A DNA stretch of 64,000 bases, taken from the NCBI RefSeq assembly GCF_017832975.1, contig NZ_JAFIBI010000001.1, positions 124,001-188,000 on the forward strand, given 5' to 3'. The translations under genes and the position numbers were made by a program. Shown piece after piece: positions 16,686-25,830 of this stretch. The first letter of the stretch is position 1, and each line of letters starts with the position of its first letter. This DNA is from Arthrobacter sp. PvP023 (GTDB taxonomy: Bacteria; Actinomycetota; Actinomycetes; Actinomycetales; Micrococcaceae). Under the pieces are notes generated by a model, which was given only the letters and a program-made list of their open reading frames with translations, had not been told where the DNA came from and ran no database searches.

Positions 16686-18303
16686 GGTGCGGGCCTTCCT
16701 GGTGGTTCTGGGGATGAACTTCCGGCCCCACCACACTAGGTGGGGCCACCTGGGCGAGCCATTGCTCGCTGGTCTGGCGTTTGCGGGCTTTCCGGGCACG
16801 GGCGGCCTGGGCATCGAACAGGTCGCGGGCCTCGTCCAGCCCGGCCTGGATGACCCGCGGCGACACCGGTCCGGCCGTGGTGTGCAGTACGAGGTCCGCC
16901 ACCCGGAAGCGTCTCGCCAGCGGCCCCTGGTGCAGGGCCATCGATTGCGTGCGCTGGTGCGGAACCACCACCAGCTCGCGCCACAGGCGGCCGGAACGGA
17001 TCAGCAGCGCCGTGTCCGTGGCGGTGAAACCGTTGCGGCGCCAGCCCAGCGGTGCCAGCAGGCGCGCGCGGCGCGGGCTGGTGACGAACCCGCCGTCGGG
17101 CTCTTCGCCCGGCGTTCCCCCGGAGGGAGGCGGCCCGGCCGGGGGTACTGCGGGAGCCAGCCCGGTCAGGCCGGTGGCAAAGACACGGGCCGGGTCCGGC
17201 GTTCCCGGGTCGGGGAGCACCAGCGCGAGCATCCTCATGACGTCCGCCAGGACGCCCACCGGGAGGAGCGTGGTGCGCGACGCGCCTTCCCCGTTGCTGC
17301 CCGGGCCGCCGTAGCCGGCCACGTTCACCTGCATCCGGTACCAACCGAAGATCCGCCACAGCGGCGGCTGCGTGATTTTTACGGCCTGGATCCTGCCGGG
17401 TGGGAGGGTCTGCGCCTGCGTGTCCAGCAGCCCGTAGCGGAGCCGGATTCCGTCCGGCGAAATGGCGGCGGTGAAGTTGTAGCCCTTGTTGAATGATCCC
17501 CAGTAGGCGGCGGCCAGGCCCAGTGCTGCGGGGATCAGGTAGAAGTAGAAGCCGCGGCTTTCAGTGACGGCGGACAGCACGACGGAAGCCGCCGCGCCCA
17601 GGACCACGAAGAAACTCTGCTCGCTGAGCAGCAGCGAACCGACAAGGCGCGACGGCGGCACGGACAGGACGGCGTATTCCGGCGCCTCGGGCAGGGCTGC
17701 TTCGGGTTGCGCAGGGTCTGGTTCCAGCCCGGCCGCCCGGGCCAGGATGGTGGCCCGGAGCTGGCGGGCGTCGTCAATGCGAAGGTAGGCGAGTCGCACG
17801 GCCGATTCGCCGGCGTCGGCCACCTCGAACTTGAGTTCGGCGAGGCCGAAGATCCTGGCCAGGAGCGGCTGCACGATGTCGATGGCCTGCACCCGGTCCA
17901 ACCGGGCCTGGCGCTGCTGCTTGAACAGGAAGCCCGTGTTCACCCGGACGAAGCCTCCGGCCACCTGGTACCGGGTGAAGTACCACGTGGTGATGAACCC
18001 CAGTACGGCCAGCACCAGGACCAGTCCGCCGCCGGCAAGAAGGAACGGCACCCGACCGGAATACATCTCGTCCATGAGGGGGCGGCCCTGCAGCATGCGT
18101 TCGAAGGTGTCGCGGCCGAAGAAGAATCCGATGGCGGCAAGCGCTACCCAGCCCCGGATGAACGGTGACGCGGGATGTACGCGCAGCCACTCGCCGTCGG
18201 GCTTTCCGGTGATCTGCCCGGCACGGTTGCCGGTTGGCCCGGGAGCACCGGGCGCCGGCCCGGATCCGGCGCCGCCGGGTGTTACCGCGCTGTCAGGGGT
18301 CAC
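16678..18303 (-). CDS. PH-domain (bPH2, YdbT-type) membrane protein
   Basis: A 541-residue membrane protein with repeated bacterial PH domains. Two membrane hairpins are clear (WVALAAIGFFFG and FLLAGGGLVLVLAVLGFITTW; later FFVVLGAAASVVLSAV and FYFYLIPAALGLAAAYWG). Each is followed by a PH-like stretch with the hallmark RVQAIDIVQPLLARIFGLAELKFEV-type strand-helix pattern, seen again as RIQAVKITQPPLWRIFG and RTQSMALHQGPLARRF, so three copies in all. It pairs with the short PH protein next to it, overlapping by 4 bp. The function of YdbS/YdbT pairs is poorly known. Confidence 0.85.
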   Translation of the reverse strand: MTPDSAVTPGGAGSGPAPGAPGPTGNRAGQITGKPDGEWLRVHPASPFIRGWVALAAIGFFFGRDTFERMLQGRPLMDEMYSGRVPFLLAGGGLVLVLAVLGFITTWYFTRYQVAGGFVRVNTGFLFKQQRQARLDRVQAIDIVQPLLARIFGLAELKFEVADAGESAVRLAYLRIDDARQLRATILARAAGLEPDPAQPEAALPEAPEYAVLSVPPSRLVGSLLLSEQSFFVVLGAAASVVLSAVTESRGFYFYLIPAALGLAAAYWGSFNKGYNFTAAISPDGIRLRYGLLDTQAQTLPPGRIQAVKITQPPLWRIFGWYRMQVNVAGYGGPGSNGEGASRTTLLPVGVLADVMRMLALVLPDPGTPDPARVFATGLTGLAPAVPPAGPPPSGGTPGEEPDGGFVTSPRRARLLAPLGWRRNGFTATDTALLIRSGRLWRELVVVPHQRTQSMALHQGPLARRFRVADLVLHTTAGPVSPRVIQAGLDEARDLFDAQAARARKARKRQTSEQWLAQVAPPSVVGPEVHPQNHQEGPHHG

Positions 18304-18812
18304 AGCCCGGCCAGCCGTGCAGCGCCCCGGGCGGACAGCTGCTCGCGGAGCCGCGCCCCCTCGTCGGCCGGCAGGCCGGGAATCTCAGCATTGGTGCCGG
18401 CCGAGGCGGTGTGCAACTTCAGCGTGCAGAGGCCCAGTCCGCGTTCCACGGGACCCACTCCGATGTCCACGTACTGCATCCGGCCGTAGGGAACCACCAG
18501 TGTGCGCTGGAAGAAGATGCCGCTGCGGATCAGGAGGTCGTCGTCGCGCTCGGCGTAGCCGATGGCCCGCACCTGGCGTGGAATCAGTAGCAGCCGCCAG
18601 ACGGCCAGCAGCAAAGTGACCGCCGGGACGGTGACGGCCAGCCAGAGCGGGACCCACGCCCACCAGCCCGCCAGCCTCAACGCGAGCGGCAGCGACAGCA
18701 GCGCCACGGCGATGAGGTTCCCGAACGCCCATTCGACGAGGCGGACGGTCACGTATTTGGGCGAAACGCGGAGCCAGGAAATACCCGGCGGATCAATCGC
18801 CTCGGTAGGCAT
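18300..18812 (-). CDS. PH-domain (YdbS-type) membrane protein
   Basis: 170 residues with two adjacent membrane helices (LIAVALLSLPLALRLAGWWAWVPLWLAVTVPAVTLLLAVW region) and one bacterial PH domain (RIGIFFQRTLVVPYGRMQYVDIGVGPVERGLGLCTLKLHTA-type pattern). The start at 18812 is set by GGGGAAGG 7 bp upstream; the longer frame lies inside the preceding gene. It overlaps DUF3180 by 20 bp and the YdbT-like gene by 4 bp, so the two PH proteins probably form one membrane complex. Confidence 0.85.
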   Translation of the reverse strand: MPTEAIDPPGISWLRVSPKYVTVRLVEWAFGNLIAVALLSLPLALRLAGWWAWVPLWLAVTVPAVTLLLAVWRLLLIPRQVRAIGYAERDDDLLIRSGIFFQRTLVVPYGRMQYVDIGVGPVERGLGLCTLKLHTASAGTNAEIPGLPADEGARLREQLSARGAARLAGL

Positions 18813-19320
18813 ATTCGCCTTCCCCTTTGGGCTTGCGGGCGCCCCGTCCCGGAACTCCGGGAGTCCCGTCGGCGTCGCCGTCTTCGGGCGGGATCCGGCA
18901 GAAGCGTTCCACAACAAGACCCACGATGATCATGGCCAGTCCCCCGCCGGCCATGGAAAGGGCCAGCCAGGTGATTCCCTGGTCGCTGCGCAGGTTCCAA
19001 AGCCTGAGCAGGTCCAGGAAGATTCCGGCGTGCCAGCCCAGCAGCACCGTTCCGGTGTACGCACAGGCCTGGGCGAGGACCAGGGTCCAGGCGGCCAGGA
19101 TGGGATTCAGCATTTTCTTCTTCTTGCCGTTCCGCCAGCGCAGGACGCGGATCCCCAGGACCAGCGTGAGCGCCACGATCACTCCCATGGTCACCAGCCC
19201 GGTCTGGGGCAGCACCGGAGTGGCCAGGCCGTAGCGGGTGGTCATGACGGCCGCGAACCAGCCGGCAAGGGCCAGGATCAGCCCGACGACGATCAGGAGG
19301 AACGGATTGACTGGTTTCAC
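18793..19320 (-). CDS. DUF3180 membrane protein
   Basis: 175 residues with four predicted membrane helices (PFLLIVVGLILALAGWFAA, GLVTMGVIVALTLVLGI, PILAAWTLVLAQACAYTGTVLLGW and WLALSMAGGGLAMIIVGLVV) and a polar, Gly-rich cytoplasmic tail. DUF3180 is an actinobacterial family found next to folK. It begins 3 bp after the folK stop and overlaps the YdbS-type gene. Function unknown. Confidence 0.85.
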   Translation of the reverse strand: MKPVNPFLLIVVGLILALAGWFAAVMTTRYGLATPVLPQTGLVTMGVIVALTLVLGIRVLRWRNGKKKKMLNPILAAWTLVLAQACAYTGTVLLGWHAGIFLDLLRLWNLRSDQGITWLALSMAGGGLAMIIVGLVVERFCRIPPEDGDADGTPGVPGRGARKPKGEGEYAYRGD

Positions 19321-19323
19321 GGC

Positions 19324-19878
19324 CTACTCCACTGCTCCTGCTGTGGGAAGGCCGTCGAAGTCGCCGAAGCCGTCGAAGGGGGCAAGGTCCGGGAAGTCGG
19401 CGGCCCTGGCGGCGAGTTCGCCCACCCGGACGCCGTTAAGCTCTGCCGAGGGGTCGATGAGCGACCACGGGTAGAGCACAAACGCCCGCTCCGCAGCGCG
19501 GGGATGCGGCAGTGTCAGCGCCGGATCCGAACTCACGATGTCCCCGTAGGCGATGATGTCCACGTCCAGGGTCCGCGGACCCCACCTGACTTCGCGCACC
19601 CGGTGGTGCTTGTTTTCCACAGCCTGGCAATGGCGCAGCAGCTCCGACGGCGGCAGCGAGGTTTCCACCGTGATCACCATGTTCAGGAAATCAGGCTGGC
19701 CCTCGGGTCCGCCCACGGCCTTGGTCTGGACCACCGGGGAAACCGCGGTCAGCCGCACTTCCGGCCGGTCCACGAGGTCGGCGACGGCGCTGGAGAGGGT
19801 GTCGTTCCGCTCCCCCAGGTTGCTGCCGAGGGCCAGCACCGCACGGACGTACGGGTTGTTCGAATACGGCGGGTTCAT
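19324..19878 (-). CDS. folK: 6-Hydroxymethyl-7,8-dihydropterin pyrophosphokinase FolK
   Basis: FolK transfers pyrophosphate from ATP to hydroxymethyl-dihydropterin in folate synthesis. Family motifs are ALGSNLGER near the start, QPDFLNMVITVET, and RWGPRTLDVDIIAYG, with the two metal-binding Asp residues in DVD. The 184-residue length is slightly above the usual, because of a C-terminal tail rich in Ala and acidic residues. It overlaps folB by 4 bp. Confidence 0.95.
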   Translation of the reverse strand: MNPPYSNNPYVRAVLALGSNLGERNDTLSSAVADLVDRPEVRLTAVSPVVQTKAVGGPEGQPDFLNMVITVETSLPPSELLRHCQAVENKHHRVREVRWGPRTLDVDIIAYGDIVSSDPALTLPHPRAAERAFVLYPWSLIDPSAELNGVRVGELAARAADFPDLAPFDGFGDFDGLPTAGAVE

Positions 19879-20234
19879 GACCGCCGCCGATGCACGCTGA
19901 CGGAGACGTCGCCGAACTCCACCTCAATGGGGGCCTTGGGCTTGTGCACCGTGATGTCCACGGCGGCCAGCGGGAATTCCTGCAGGAGGTCTTCGGCGAT
20001 GCGGACGGCCAGGGCCTCGATCAGGTTGAGCGGGTCGCCGGTGATCCAGTGCTTGATGCGTTCGGCCACCTCGCCGTAATGGGCGGTGTCCAGGACGTCG
20101 TCCGAGGCTGCCGCCTTCGCGAAGTCCAGGTGCAGCACGGCATCAACGATGAACGGCTGGCCGTTGCGGCGTTCAAAATCGAACACCCCGTGATGGCCGA
20201 CGGCGGTAACACCGCTCAGCGTGATTGTGTCCAT
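19875..20234 (-). CDS. folB: Dihydroneopterin aldolase FolB
   Basis: FolB cleaves dihydroneopterin to hydroxymethyl-dihydropterin and glycolaldehyde. The 119 residues have the T-fold pattern: GHHGVFDFERRNGQPFIVDAV near the start, DTAHYGEVAERI, the pterin-anchoring Glu in NLIEALAVRIAEDL, and the final VHKPKAPIE strand with the catalytic Lys. It lies between folP (9 bp gap) and folK (4 bp overlap). Confidence 0.95.
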   Translation of the reverse strand: MDTITLSGVTAVGHHGVFDFERRNGQPFIVDAVLHLDFAKAAASDDVLDTAHYGEVAERIKHWITGDPLNLIEALAVRIAEDLLQEFPLAAVDITVHKPKAPIEVEFGDVSVSVHRRRS

Positions 20235-20243
20235 GGTGGCTGC

Positions 20244-21179
20244 CTAGTTGGTGGGACTGGAATGGCCGAGCGGTCCGGCGGACATCCGTGCGGCAACCTT
20301 GACGGCGTCAAGGCTGGGTCCGACGTCGTGCACGCGCACAGCCCATGCGCCGCGGGCGGCGCTGATGGCGGTGATGGCGGCGGTCGCGTGGTCCCGTTCG
20401 CCGGGAGCGGCAGCCTTGCCCGCCACGGTCAGCAAGGTACCAAGGAAGCGTTTGCGGGAGGCGCCCACCAGGATCCTGTGGCCCAGCGCCTCCAGCGGAC
20501 CCATGTTCCGCAGGAGCTCCCAGTTCTGGGCATCGTTCTTGGAGAAGCCCAGGCCCGGGTCCACGATGATCTGTTCCGGCGCCACTCCGGCCGCATACAG
20601 TTTGTCCCGCACGCCCACCAGTTCAGCGGCTACATCCTCCGCCACGTTGCCGTAGTCCGTGAGCGAGTTCATGGTCTTGGCATCGCCACGGCGGTGGGTC
20701 AGCACGTACGGGGCGCCCGTGCGGGCGGCCAGTTCGGCCATCTCGGGCTCCATCGTCAGCCCGGAAACGTCGTTGATGATGGTGGCGCCGGCCTTGAGGG
20801 CAGCGGCAGCCGTTGAAGCGTGGGTGGTGTCGATACTGACCAGGGCGCCGGCCTTGACCATGGCCTCGATCACCGGCAGCACACGGCGCTGCTCTTCTTC
20901 GGGGCTGACTTCCTCCGCGCCGGGGCGGGTGGATTCACCGCCGACGTCGATGATGTCGGCACCCGCGTAGAACATCCGAAGGCCGGCCGCGATGGCGGTG
21001 TCCGGCGTCGGGTGCTTCCCGCCGTCGCTGAAGGAATCCGGGGTGACGTTCAGGATGCCCATCACCAGCGTGCGGTCCGTGGGGAGATCTTCAAACTTGG
21101 CTGCCGGCCGCGGTTTACGCAGGATGGGCAAGGGGCTTGTTGCGGGTCCGGTTCCAGGGGCTGCAGCTAGGGAGTCCAT
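20244..21179 (-). CDS. folP: Dihydropteroate synthase FolP
   Basis: FolP condenses hydroxymethyl-dihydropterin pyrophosphate with p-aminobenzoate and is the sulfonamide target. The 311-residue TIM barrel shows GILNVTPDSFSDGG, IIDVGGESTRPGAEEV, the DPGLGFSK loop and GASRKRFLG. An N-terminal extension of about 35 residues precedes the barrel. It is 11 bp downstream of folE, inside the fol operon. Confidence 0.96.
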   Translation of the reverse strand: MDSLAAAPGTGPATSPLPILRKPRPAAKFEDLPTDRTLVMGILNVTPDSFSDGGKHPTPDTAIAAGLRMFYAGADIIDVGGESTRPGAEEVSPEEEQRRVLPVIEAMVKAGALVSIDTTHASTAAAALKAGATIINDVSGLTMEPEMAELAARTGAPYVLTHRRGDAKTMNSLTDYGNVAEDVAAELVGVRDKLYAAGVAPEQIIVDPGLGFSKNDAQNWELLRNMGPLEALGHRILVGASRKRFLGTLLTVAGKAAAPGERDHATAAITAISAARGAWAVRVHDVGPSLDAVKVAARMSAGPLGHSSPTN

Positions 21180-21190
21180 AGTCTGTTTTA

Positions 21191-21835
21191 TTACCTTCCG
21201 AGTATGAGGCTCATGGCTTCGGCACGGGTGGCCGGGTCATGCAGTTGACCGCGCACGGCGCTGGTGACGGTCTTGGCACCGGGCTTACGGATGCCTCGCA
21301 TTGACATGCACAGGTGTTCGCATTCGACCACCACGATCGCTCCGCGCGGCTTCAGGTGCGTTACCAATGCTTCAACGATCTGGGTGGTGAGCCGTTCCTG
21401 CACCTGGGGTCGCTTGGCGAACATGTCCACCAGCCTGGCGAGCTTGCTCAGCCCGGTGACCTTGCCGTCGTGGGAGGGAATGTAGCCAACGTGCGCCACG
21501 CCATGGAACGGCACCAGGTGGTGCTCGCAGGTGGAGTAGAACGGGATGTCCTTGACCAGGACCAGTTCCTCATGGTCCAGGTCGAAGGTGGTGGACAGGA
21601 TTTCCGCGGGGTCGTGGTGCAGGCCGGCGAAAACCTCCGCGTAGGCCTTGGCCACCCTTTTGGGGGTGTCCAGGAGCCCGCCGCGGTCCGGGTCCTCCCC
21701 GATGGCCAGCAGGATTTCCCGGACCGCCGCCTCGATCCGCGGCCGGTCAACCTTGGTGTGGCCGGCGTGGTGCGAGTGGCCCGCAGCCGAACGATCGGGG
21801 CTGGCGGAAACGTCGTCGTCGTCGAAATGAGTCAC
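21191..21835 (-). CDS. folE: GTP cyclohydrolase I FolE
   Basis: FolE opens GTP to dihydroneopterin triphosphate, the first folate step. The zinc ligands are visible in [10 protein letters not shown] and in CEHLCM, with the conserved GYIP and [20 protein letters not shown] between them. A His/Asp-rich N-terminal extension of about 30 residues precedes the core. It begins 9 bp after ftsH, linking folate synthesis to the protease gene in one transcription unit. Confidence 0.96.
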   Translation of the reverse strand: MTHFDDDDVSASPDRSAAGHSHHAGHTKVDRPRIEAAVREILLAIGEDPDRGGLLDTPKRVAKAYAEVFAGLHHDPAEILSTTFDLDHEELVLVKDIPFYSTCEHHLVPFHGVAHVGYIPSHDGKVTGLSKLARLVDMFAKRPQVQERLTTQIVEALVTHLKPRGAIVVVECEHLCMSMRGIRKPGAKTVTSAVRGQLHDPATRAEAMSLILGR

Positions 21836-21844
21836 AGAAGAAGC

Positions 21845-23914
21845 TTAGCCGTGCTGCGGCCCGTCGGTGCTGACGTCCGTAACACCGCCGCCGAAGGTCT
21901 CCTGTCCTGCCACGCCCTGGGGGTGCGGCGGCCGGGCATCCAGCGGCTCCTCCAGGCGGGCTTCCTTGGCTTCCTCCTGGGCTTCACGTTCGGCCCGCTC
22001 GTGCCGGGACTCCACGGGGCCGGCGGTCTGCACCGGCCGGCTTTCCTTGGAGAGCCACACTTCACGGAAGTCACGCTTGCGGATGTCACGGAAGACGTAC
22101 GCAATTTCGGCCTGGTTGAGGGTCTCCCGTTCGAGGAGCTCCAGGGCCAGGGAGTCGAGGATGTCGCGGTTCTCGGTGAGGATCGCGTAGGCCTCGTCGT
22201 GGGCCTGGTCGATCAGCCGGCGCACCTCCTCGTCCACGATGTAGGCGATCTGGTCGGAGTAGTTGCGCTCGTGGCCGGCGTCGCGGCCCAGGAACGGCTC
22301 GCCGCCGCCCTGGCCGAGGCGTACTGCACCGACGCGTTCGCTCATGCCGAACTCCGTGACCATCTTGCGGGCCGTCGACGTGGCCTTTTCGATGTCGTTG
22401 GAGGCGCCGGTGGACGGATCGTGAAAGACGATTTCCTCGGCAACGCGGCCGCCCATGGCGTACGCCATCTGGTCCAGCAGTTCGTTGCGGGTCACGGAGT
22501 ACTTGTCGTTCTCCGGAACCACCATGGTGTAGCCCAGGGCGCGGCCGCGGGGCAGGATGGTGATCTTGGTGACCGGGGCCGAGTTCCGCAGTGCGGCAGC
22601 CACCAGGGCGTGTCCGCCTTCGTGGTAGGCCGTGATCTTGCGCTCGTGCTCCTTCATGACGCGGCTGCGCTTCTGCGGGCCGGCCATGACACGGTCGATG
22701 GCCTCGTCCAGGGCGCGGTCGTCAATCAGGTTCGCGTTGGAGCGGGCCGTCAGCAGGGCAGCTTCGTTGAGGACGTTGGCGAGGTCGGCACCGGTGTAGC
22801 CGGGGGTCTTCTTGGCAACGGCCTTGAGGTCGACGCCGGGAGCCATCGGCTTGCCCTTGGCATGGACCTGCAGGATCTGGTCGCGGCCCACCAGGTCCGG
22901 TGCTTCAACGGTGATCTGGCGGTCGAAGCGGCCGGGGCGCAGCAGGGCCGGGTCCAGTACGTCGGGGCGGTTGGTGGCGGCGATCAGGATGACGTTGGTC
23001 TTGACATCGAAGCCGTCCATTTCAACCAGCAGCTGGTTGAGGGTCTGCTCGCGTTCGTCGTTGCCGCCGCCGATGCCCGCGCCGCGGTGACGGCCGACGG
23101 CGTCGATCTCGTCCACGAAGATGATGGCGGGTGAGCTGGCCTTGGCCTGCTCGAAGAGGTCGCGGACACGGGACGCACCCACGCCGACGAACATTTCAAC
23201 GAAGTCGGAACCCGAGATGGAGAAGAACGGCACTCCCGCTTCACCAGCCACGGCGCGGGCCAGCAGGGTCTTACCGGTACCCGGAGGGCCGTAGAGCAGC
23301 ACGCCCTTCGGGATCTTGGCTCCCACGGCCTGGAACTTGGCCGGTTCCTGGAGGAACTCCTTGATTTCCTGGAGTTCCTCCACGGCCTCATCAGCGCCGG
23401 CGACGTCGCTGAACGTCACCTGGGGCATGTCCTTGTTGACCAGCTTGGCCTTGGACTTGCCGAACTGCATGATCTTGGACCCGCCGCCCTGCATCCGGGA
23501 GAGCAGGAACCAGAAGAGGACGCCCAGCAGCAGCACGGGAATCAGGAGGGAGAACAGCCCGGAGAACCAGTTGTTTTCGATGGGCTGGTCGGTGTAACCG
23601 CTCGAGGGGTCGGCGTCGGTGACGGCCTTGACCACGTCCGCGGCGCGGGCATTGACGAAGAAGAACTGGACGTTCTTGCCCTTGTCCTGACCGTCGATGA
23701 CCAGGTTGTCTTTGAGGACAAGGTCCACGCGGTTCTCCGCGTCAAAGATCTTGGCCTGCTCCACCTTGCCCTTGTCCGCAAGGAGCTCGAGGCCCGGTTT
23801 TGTGTCGATCCGGGTTGCGCCTCCGGGGGCGAGCGTGGCAAAGGCCAGCAGGAGCATTCCGACCACAACAACGATCCAGATGCCCGGGCCCTTGAAGAAA
23901 CTCTTAGCTTTCAT
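21845..23914 (-). CDS. ftsH: ATP-dependent zinc metalloprotease FtsH
   Basis: FtsH extracts and degrades membrane and regulatory proteins. Membrane helices lie at residues 11-29 and 118-138 around an extracytoplasmic domain. The AAA module has Walker A GPPGTGKT at 209-216 and Walker B IIFVDEID at 264-271; the SRH follows near 315-330. The zinc site is HEGGH at 431-435 (HEXXH type). The 689 residues end in a charged, poorly conserved tail. No strong ribosome site precedes the ATG at 23914. It is followed by folE. Confidence 0.98.
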   Translation of the reverse strand: MKAKSFFKGPGIWIVVVVGMLLLAFATLAPGGATRIDTKPGLELLADKGKVEQAKIFDAENRVDLVLKDNLVIDGQDKGKNVQFFFVNARAADVVKAVTDADPSSGYTDQPIENNWFSGLFSLLIPVLLLGVLFWFLLSRMQGGGSKIMQFGKSKAKLVNKDMPQVTFSDVAGADEAVEELQEIKEFLQEPAKFQAVGAKIPKGVLLYGPPGTGKTLLARAVAGEAGVPFFSISGSDFVEMFVGVGASRVRDLFEQAKASSPAIIFVDEIDAVGRHRGAGIGGGNDEREQTLNQLLVEMDGFDVKTNVILIAATNRPDVLDPALLRPGRFDRQITVEAPDLVGRDQILQVHAKGKPMAPGVDLKAVAKKTPGYTGADLANVLNEAALLTARSNANLIDDRALDEAIDRVMAGPQKRSRVMKEHERKITAYHEGGHALVAAALRNSAPVTKITILPRGRALGYTMVVPENDKYSVTRNELLDQMAYAMGGRVAEEIVFHDPSTGASNDIEKATSTARKMVTEFGMSERVGAVRLGQGGGEPFLGRDAGHERNYSDQIAYIVDEEVRRLIDQAHDEAYAILTENRDILDSLALELLERETLNQAEIAYVFRDIRKRDFREVWLSKESRPVQTAGPVESRHERAEREAQEEAKEARLEEPLDARPPHPQGVAGQETFGGGVTDVSTDGPQHG

Positions 23915-24118
23915 CTGATCGGGGGCTGGCCCCGTCCCTCCTGGTAGTGCTGCACGGCGACTGGTCTGCGCGCGTGTGGTGCTGCGTCAGCTTCTAGCTA
24001 TACACCGTTCGGAGTGAATCACGCACGGTGCAGGGCAAAAGTTCCCTCTAGGCGTAGCGGTGCAGGGCCGCGGCCCGCTGGGGGTCCGGCCGGCCGGGAG
24101 GGATCCCGGGAAAGGCGA

Positions 24119-24670
24119 CTATTCGTAGACGTGGGGTGCGAGCGTGCCCACGAAGTCCAGGTTGCGGTACTTCTCGGCGTAGTCCAGGCCGTAGCCCACT
24201 ACGAATTCGTTGGGGATGTCGTAGCCGACGTATTTGACGTCGATCTGAACCTTGGCGGCCGTGGGCTTGCGGAAGGCGGTGCAGATTTCCACGGACGCGG
24301 TGCCGCGGGATTCCAGGTTGGTCTTGAGCCAGGACAGCGTCAGTCCGGAATCGATGATGTCCTCGACGATCAGTACGTCCTTGCCCATGAGGTCCGTGTC
24401 GAGGTCCTTGAGGATGCGCACAACGCCGGACGACTGGGTCCCGGAACCGTAGGAGGAAACTGCCATCCAGTCCATGGAAACGTGGCTGTGAAGTGCCCGC
24501 GCCAGGTCTGCCATGACCATGACCGCGCCCTTCAATACGCCGACGATGAGGAGCTCCCGGCCCTCGTAGTCCTTGTCGATCTGCGCAGCGAGCTCGGTAA
24601 TCCGCTGCTGGATCTGATCCTTGGTGTAGAGAACGTGCTTGAGGTCTGCCTGGACGTCGTTTGAATCCAC
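24119..24670 (-). CDS. hpt: Hypoxanthine phosphoribosyltransferase
   Basis: Hpt salvages hypoxanthine and guanine with PRPP. The PRPP-binding motif is VLIVEDIIDSGLT and the base-recognition region is KVQIDVKYVGYDIPNEFVVGYGLDYAEKYR. The GTG at 24670 is set by AGGAG 7 bp upstream, giving 183 residues; the longer frame upstream overlaps tilS and is noncoding. It is 29 bp after tilS, the classic tilS-hpt-ftsH order. Confidence 0.96.
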   Translation of the reverse strand: MDSNDVQADLKHVLYTKDQIQQRITELAAQIDKDYEGRELLIVGVLKGAVMVMADLARALHSHVSMDWMAVSSYGSGTQSSGVVRILKDLDTDLMGKDVLIVEDIIDSGLTLSWLKTNLESRGTASVEICTAFRKPTAAKVQIDVKYVGYDIPNEFVVGYGLDYAEKYRNLDFVGTLAPHVYE

Positions 24671-24699
24671 CAATGGCTCCTGTGTAGATGCGGGTGCGA

Positions 24700-25830
24700 C
24701 TATTCTTGGGGCGGCTTTTGAGGCCGGAATACTAGCTTCCCACAGCGGGCGGCCTCGCGGGGACCGCCGTTGGCGGCATCTCCTGCCCGGCCCGCCGGAT
24801 TCTGCCCTTCGCCAGCGAGGATTTGCGCCAGCGACAGCCGGTAGGCGCTCACGCCGCCGGGGAGTTCCACGGGGCCGGCCGAACCCTGCCGGCGCAGGAG
24901 CGCTTCCGCGGCCAGCAGCCGCTGGTAGCTCGGCTGCTGGCCTCCGACGGCGGCGGCTGCCTTGGCAATCACCCGGAACCGGATGGCGGGGGCCAGGTTG
25001 CCCAGCGCGGCTTCGGGGAGGCTGATCCCGCCGCCGGACTGCTCCGCCAGTTGCTCGTAAGTGCTGTTCGCCACGTCGTCGAGGTAGTCGGCGTCCAGTT
25101 GCAGGATGGCGGCCGTCCTGGCGAGGGACTCCGCGACGCCGGGACCGAGCTTTTCCTCCAGCATGGGGAGGACCTCCACGCGCGTCCGGGACCGGGCAAA
25201 AGACGGGTCGGCGTTGCTGGGGTCGTGCCACGGGTCCAGTCCTTCGACCGCGCAGATCTCCAGTGTGTCGGCACGGCGGAGGCCCAGGAACGGCCGGAGC
25301 AGAAGTCCCCGGACGGGCCGCATTCCCGCCAACGAGCGTGTTCCGGAGCCCCGCGCCAGGCCGAGCAGCACCTGTTCCGCCTGATCGTCCAGGGTGTGGC
25401 CGAGGAGGATTGCACCGGCACCGGCCCGGGCGGCGGCTTCCTCGAGCGCCGCGTGGCGGGCGTCCCGGGCCGCGGCTTCGGGGCCGATCCCGGTGGACGC
25501 GACGTCAACCCGCCGCACGTCAACGGGGGAAAGCCCCAGGTCCCGGAGGACATCGGCGGTTTGGGCGGCGACGCCGGCGGAACCGGGCTGCAGCTGGTGG
25601 TCAACGACGACGGAGCCCACCGACACGGGGTGGCCGTCCACGTGGCCGCGGCGGCTGAAGTAGGACGCGACGGCCGCGAGGGCCAGGGAATCCGGGCCGC
25701 CGCTGCAGGCGACGAGCACCCGCTCGGGGTAGCCGGCATCGGCCAGGGCGTTCTGCACCATTTTGCGCGCCTTACCGACGACGGGCGACAACCGGCCGGG
25801 CCGCCGTCGTCCGCTTGGGGCGTGCGACAA
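24700..25830 (-). CDS. tilS: tRNA(Ile)-lysidine synthetase TilS
   Basis: TilS modifies C34 of tRNA-Ile(CAU) to lysidine so that it reads AUA. The PP-loop SGGPDS is at residues 43-48, followed by DHQL, GHTLDDQAEQVLLGLARGSGTRSLAGM and RPFL. The 376 residues include a partial C-terminal substrate-binding region. Its start codon directly abuts the DUF2342 stop (25830/25831), so translation is probably coupled. Confidence 0.94.
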   Translation of the reverse strand: MSHAPSGRRRPGRLSPVVGKARKMVQNALADAGYPERVLVACSGGPDSLALAAVASYFSRRGHVDGHPVSVGSVVVDHQLQPGSAGVAAQTADVLRDLGLSPVDVRRVDVASTGIGPEAAARDARHAALEEAAARAGAGAILLGHTLDDQAEQVLLGLARGSGTRSLAGMRPVRGLLLRPFLGLRRADTLEICAVEGLDPWHDPSNADPSFARSRTRVEVLPMLEEKLGPGVAESLARTAAILQLDADYLDDVANSTYEQLAEQSGGGISLPEAALGNLAPAIRFRVIAKAAAAVGGQQPSYQRLLAAEALLRRQGSAGPVELPGGVSAYRLSLAQILAGEGQNPAGRAGDAANGGPREAARCGKLVFRPQKPPQE

